Shown here one piece after another: positions 5,388 to 5,908 of a DNA stretch of 5,908 nt; positions within the stretch are counted from its first letter, which is position 1, and each line of letters begins with the position of its first letter. The DNA lies in contig JAQURN010000086.1 in NCBI GenBank assembly GCA_028715585.1, positions 1-5,908 of the forward strand, in the 5' to 3' direction. A program made the translations under genes and the position numbers. The notes beneath the pieces are model-generated. The model saw only the letters and a list, made by a program, of their open reading frames with translations, was not told the DNA's origin and ran no database searches. The DNA comes from Actinomycetota bacterium (GTDB lineage Bacteria; Actinomycetota; Geothermincolia; Fen-727; JAQURN01).

Positions 5388-5656
5388 CACTTTTCCTCCT
5401 TCACCATCGTTATGGCTTCCCTTGGACATTCTTGGGCGCATACTCCACAGCCTTTACAATACTCGTAGCCAATCTCGATGCCATCCTTTTCTATACAAGC
5501 TTCGGGGCAATACACCCAGCACAACAAGCACTGGTTACATCTCTCCTCGTCTTTCACGGGCCTGAATACCCTCCACTCCCCTGTTTTGCCTGAAGAACCT
5601 CTCTTCGGCTTGGAGAGCGAAGTAATGAAGCCAACGATGTTTTTCTCGCTATTCAC
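5384..5656 (-). CDS. porD: pyruvate:ferredoxin oxidoreductase, delta subunit (2[4Fe-4S] ferredoxin-like)
   Basis: This 90-aa protein starts with GTG at 5656, with GAGG about 9 bases upstream. Two complete CxxCxxCxxxCP motifs (Cys40, 43, 46, 50 and Cys67, 70, 73, 77) bind two [4Fe-4S] clusters. The 35-residue N-terminal extension with basic residues and EWRVFRPV is typical of PorD and not of free ferredoxins. It carries electrons from the beta-subunit cluster toward external ferredoxin. The gene overlaps porG by 8 bases and porA by 3 bases (GTGA), so the subunits are probably translated in a coupled way to keep stoichiometry. Confidence 0.96.
   Translation of the reverse strand: MNSEKNIVGFITSLSKPKRGSSGKTGEWRVFRPVKDEERCNQCLLCWVYCPEACIEKDGIEIGYEYCKGCGVCAQECPREAITMVKEEKW
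5395..5400 (-). promoter_or_regulatory. ribosome binding site deciding the porA start
   Basis: AGGAGG on the minus strand inside the last codons of porD, 7 bases before GTG at 5387. It favours the second of two adjacent GTG codons (the first is only 4 bases away) and produces the GTGA stop-start overlap. Confidence 0.75.
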
Positions 5657-5908
5657 TGACTGACACCTCGTAACTCACCGCCTGCGTTTCCTCGAAACCA
5701 CGAAGGGCCACCTTGGCATTGTCGTCACCCTTTCTGCCTTTTCCAACGATTTCCGCAATTTCTCGCGGTCCGGCAACTTTCGATTGCCTTATCACCGCGC
5801 CAAGGAGAGGGATGTTAACCATGGGCATGCCTTCTATTTCCAACCCAGCTTCTAGTGCAATGCTGGTAGCATCGATAAAGTTAATCTCCCTCTTTAGCTG
5901 TGAGGCAA
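5649..5908 (-). CDS. porG: pyruvate:ferredoxin oxidoreductase, gamma subunit, C-terminal part
   Basis: The frame is open to the right edge, so only the last 85 residues are seen; the N-terminus is outside the window. The visible part reads INFIDATSIALEAGL, then EGMPMVNIPLLGAVIRQSKV. This is the conserved end of the gamma (PorG/PorC) domain of 2-oxoacid:ferredoxin oxidoreductases, where x-x-x-D-A-T and N-x-x-L-L-G-A are characteristic. The last 35 residues form a charged tail ending in SVSE. It is the first of the four por genes in the window, in the order gamma-delta-alpha-beta, known from thermophilic and anaerobic bacteria and archaea. Substrate specificity is not set by this subunit. Confidence 0.92.
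   Translation of the reverse strand, partial: ASQLKREINFIDATSIALEAGLEIEGMPMVNIPLLGAVIRQSKVAGPREIAEIVGKGRKGDDNAKVALRGFEETQAVSYEVSVSE

Overview
This is bacterial DNA, most likely from an anaerobe. The bacterial assignment rests on strong AGGAGG-type Shine-Dalgarno (SD) sites with GTG and TTG starts, a tRNA gene with its CCA encoded, and an intrinsic terminator. The anaerobic assignment rests on a four-subunit pyruvate:ferredoxin oxidoreductase operon. I cannot name the species. Every gene I can support lies on the minus strand, so the window reads right to left.

Right half (5908 to 3215): the end of porG (gamma), then porD (delta ferredoxin), porA (alpha) and porB (beta). The first three junctions overlap or nearly touch, as in a translationally coupled operon. 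Together they would make the complex that converts pyruvate, CoA and oxidised ferredoxin to acetyl-CoA, CO2 and reduced ferredoxin. porB has no ATG, GTG or TTG at the place where its conserved N-terminus requires one.

Middle (3214 to about 2714): a gene-free stretch of about 500 bases with two G/C-rich hairpins, a TATAAT -10-like site, and one copy of a 122-base repeat.

Accessory module (about 2850 to 496): two minus-strand genes, a secreted 239-aa protein with a His-Gly and downstream Cys arrangement (gene B) and a membrane-anchored 355-aa protein with a PepSY-like C-terminus (gene A). The module has a copy of the 122-base repeat at each end, both in the same orientation and of equal length. 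One copy is the 5' leader of gene B. The other is followed closely by an intrinsic terminator. Just past gene A lies a 40-base remnant of a second gene A 3' end. This looks like the scar of a tandem duplication of a leader-B-A unit that later lost most of one copy. It is the most unusual part of the window.

Left end (328 to 1): tRNA-Thr(CGT), then the N-terminus of a GAF-domain signalling protein that runs off the window.
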